Shown here in pieces: positions 4,375 to 5,257 of a DNA stretch of 5,257 bases (its first letter is position 1; every line of letters starts with the position of its first letter). Source of the DNA: Acidimicrobiia bacterium. Lineage in GTDB: Bacteria > Actinomycetota > Acidimicrobiia > Acidimicrobiales > SZUA-35. The stretch spans positions 1 to 5,257 of the forward strand of contig JAOUGG010000264.1 in NCBI GenBank assembly GCA_029857855.1, read 5' to 3'. Under the pieces are notes generated by a model. It did not search any database. It was not told the origin of the DNA and saw nothing but the letters and a program-made list of their open reading frames with translations. A program made the translations under genes and the position numbers.

Positions 4375-5199
4375 TTGAACACGAATACCTCGAACGGAGA
4401 CGGCCGGCCAGTGATCCTGGCCGCCGGATGCCTCCTCGATCACGACGCCCCCACCCTCGTTCGGGCGGCTGCAGCCGCCGGGTTCGACGGGGTTGGACTC
4501 CGACTTTCGGGTGAACACGCCTTGCCGAGCGACCGACGCGTCGACGAGCTGCGGCGAATGGCCGACGACCTCGGCCTGGCGATCCATGACGCCGAGGTGA
4601 TCCGGATCGACCGGACGTGGAGCCCGACAAGCGTGCCGCCCGACTCGGCCCGTCGACTGCTGGAGGCCGCGGCCCGAATCGGCGCCACGGCGATCCTCGT
4701 GGTGTCCGACCTGCCCGACGAGGCCCGCACCGGCGAGGCCGTCGCCGCGCTCGTCGAGGCGGCGGCACCGCTGGGGTTGCACGTCGGGCTCGAATACATG
4801 GCCTGGACCACACCGGCCACACCGGTCGGTGCGCTGGCCATGGCGGTCGCCACCGGATGCCGGGTGGTGGCCGACGTCCTACATCACGTTCGGGTCGGGG
4901 CCGGGGTCGACGAACTCCGGGCAGTGGTCGACGCCGGTCGCCTCGGATGGGTGCAGATCTGTGACGCGGCCACGGCGGAGGCCGTCGAGTTGGCCGACGT
5001 CGACCGCGACGCCCTGGTACGCGAGGCCCGCCACGGTCGGCTACCGCCTGGTCACGGCGCTCTGCCACTGGCCGAGCTGCTCGCCGCGGTTCCGACCGAC
5101 ACCGTCGTCAGCGTCGAGGTTCAGAGCGACGAACTCCTCGGGCTCGCTCCTCACGAGCGAGCCCGACTCCTTGCGTCCACCACTCGATCGCTCGTCTAA
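4375..5199 (+). CDS. Sugar phosphate isomerase/epimerase-like TIM-barrel enzyme (xylose isomerase-like, AP endonuclease 2 fold)
   Basis: A 274-residue protein of the PF01261 family, which includes IolE/IolI, hydroxypyruvate isomerase and 3-dehydroshikimate dehydratases. The barrel runs from PVILAAGC (12-19) through AAAAGFDGVGLRLS (32-45) to the closing strand VVSVEVQ. Likely metal-site residues are Glu140 (GLEYM), Asp167 (VADVLHH, with His170), Gln194 (GWVQICDA) and Glu248 (SVEVQ). The E-D-Q-E set resembles that reported for 3-dehydroshikimate dehydratase rather than the more usual E-D-H-E of isomerases. The HGRLPPGHGALPL segment (220-232) is also typical of the family. It would isomerise, epimerise or dehydrate a polyhydroxy substrate, which pairs well with the Gfo/Idh enzyme. 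The start is uncertain: TTG 4375 has GGAG at 4366-4369 (5 nt), GTG 4411 has GGAG at 4396-4399, and ATG 4315 lacks a ribosome-binding site and sits in a dyad. All give the same core. A hairpin lies within its 3' end. Confidence 0.87.
   Translation: MNTNTSNGDGRPVILAAGCLLDHDAPTLVRAAAAAGFDGVGLRLSGEHALPSDRRVDELRRMADDLGLAIHDAEVIRIDRTWSPTSVPPDSARRLLEAAARIGATAILVVSDLPDEARTGEAVAALVEAAAPLGLHVGLEYMAWTTPATPVGALAMAVATGCRVVADVLHHVRVGAGVDELRAVVDAGRLGWVQICDAATAEAVELADVDRDALVREARHGRLPPGHGALPLAELLAAVPTDTVVSVEVQSDELLGLAPHERARLLASTTRSLV
5138..5166. repeat. Perfect 12-bp inverted repeat inside the TIM-barrel gene 3' end
   Basis: TCGGGCTCGCTC (5138-5149) and GAGCGAGCCCGA (5155-5166) are exact reverse complements around the 5-nt loop CTCAC. 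The stretch codes for part of the last helix (LGLAPHERARL), 33 bp before the stop. It shares the GGCTCGCT core with the 2265-2305 hairpin. No T-run follows, so a terminator role is doubtful. Confidence 0.6.
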
Positions 5200-5224
5200 G
5201 CCGCTCCCCTCGTTGTGCTTTTGT

Positions 5225-5256
5225 GGGCTGACGTCCCGTTCGTGGGACGTGAGCCC
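5225..5256. terminator. Hairpin downstream of the TIM-barrel gene, probable terminator
   Basis: GGGCTGACGTCCC (5225-5237) pairs with GGGACGTGAGCCC (5244-5256) with one G/G mismatch and the 6-nt loop GTTCGT. It begins 25 bp after the stop codon. It reaches the window edge, so a following T-run cannot be judged. TTTT lies before it (5218-5221). A transcriptional terminator for the TIM-barrel gene is the simplest reading. Confidence 0.55.
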
Positions 5257-5257
5257 G

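Noticed and set aside
4277..5068. Minus-strand N-terminal extension of the amidohydrolase frame (585 codons in all)
   Set aside because: The extension is Arg/Pro-rich antisense of the TIM-barrel gene. The family N-terminus MIDVHAH with a ribosome-binding site lies at 4276.

Overview
The window reads as high-GC bacterial chromosome, most likely from an actinobacterium. Coding positions are strongly G/C biased at the third codon base. Gene 1 resembles the small split-barrel flavin/F420 oxidoreductases that are expanded in Actinobacteria, and the single small ferredoxin is the three-cysteine type common there. An Acidimicrobiia-like or similar environmental lineage would fit, but the sequence alone does not fix the taxon. 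No rRNA, tRNA, CRISPR array, transposase or phage gene was seen.

Layout from left to right: (1) 51-530 (+) is a PPOX-fold flavin/F420-dependent oxidoreductase, preceded by a 14-bp-period tandem repeat. (2) 530-840 (+) is a decayed DUF218/YdcF-like gene. Its ATG overlaps the stop of gene 1, it has an in-frame TGA, and an internal out-of-frame deletion has removed the middle of the domain. (3) 886-1851 (+) is a Gfo/Idh/MocA-family NAD(P)-dependent dehydrogenase of inositol-2-dehydrogenase type. (4) 1921-2217 (-) is a Dabb (stress-responsive A/B barrel) protein. (5) 2265-2305 is a perfect 19-bp inverted repeat that swallows the stop codon of the next gene. (6) 2300-3037 (-) is a short-chain dehydrogenase/reductase. 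(7) 3074-3292 (+) is a P450-type ferredoxin, divergent from the SDR with only 36 bp between start codons. (8) 3311-4276 (-) is an ACMSD-type amidohydrolase/decarboxylase. (9) about 4375-5199 (+) is a xylose-isomerase-like TIM-barrel enzyme, divergent from the amidohydrolase. (10) 5225-5256 is a terminal hairpin.

Taken together, items 3-9 look like an accessory small-molecule catabolic region. It holds two dehydrogenases (Gfo/Idh and SDR), a sugar-isomerase/dehydratase-type TIM barrel, a metal-dependent amidohydrolase or decarboxylase, a Dabb protein and a ferredoxin that normally feeds a cytochrome P450. The genes alternate in strand (+,+,+,-,-,+,-,+), so they form short divergent units rather than one operon. 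No transporter, regulator, P450 or ferredoxin reductase is present, so the substrate cannot be named; a polyol, modified sugar or aromatic/terpenoid compound is possible.

I did not find a clearly new defence or mobile system. The points most worth checking are the DUF218 gene caught mid-decay, the long perfect hairpin at the SDR stop codon, and departures from canonical active-site residues in three enzymes: Asp to Asn in the amidohydrolase, Asp to Gln in the Gfo/Idh protein, and a Gln rather than His metal position in the TIM barrel.
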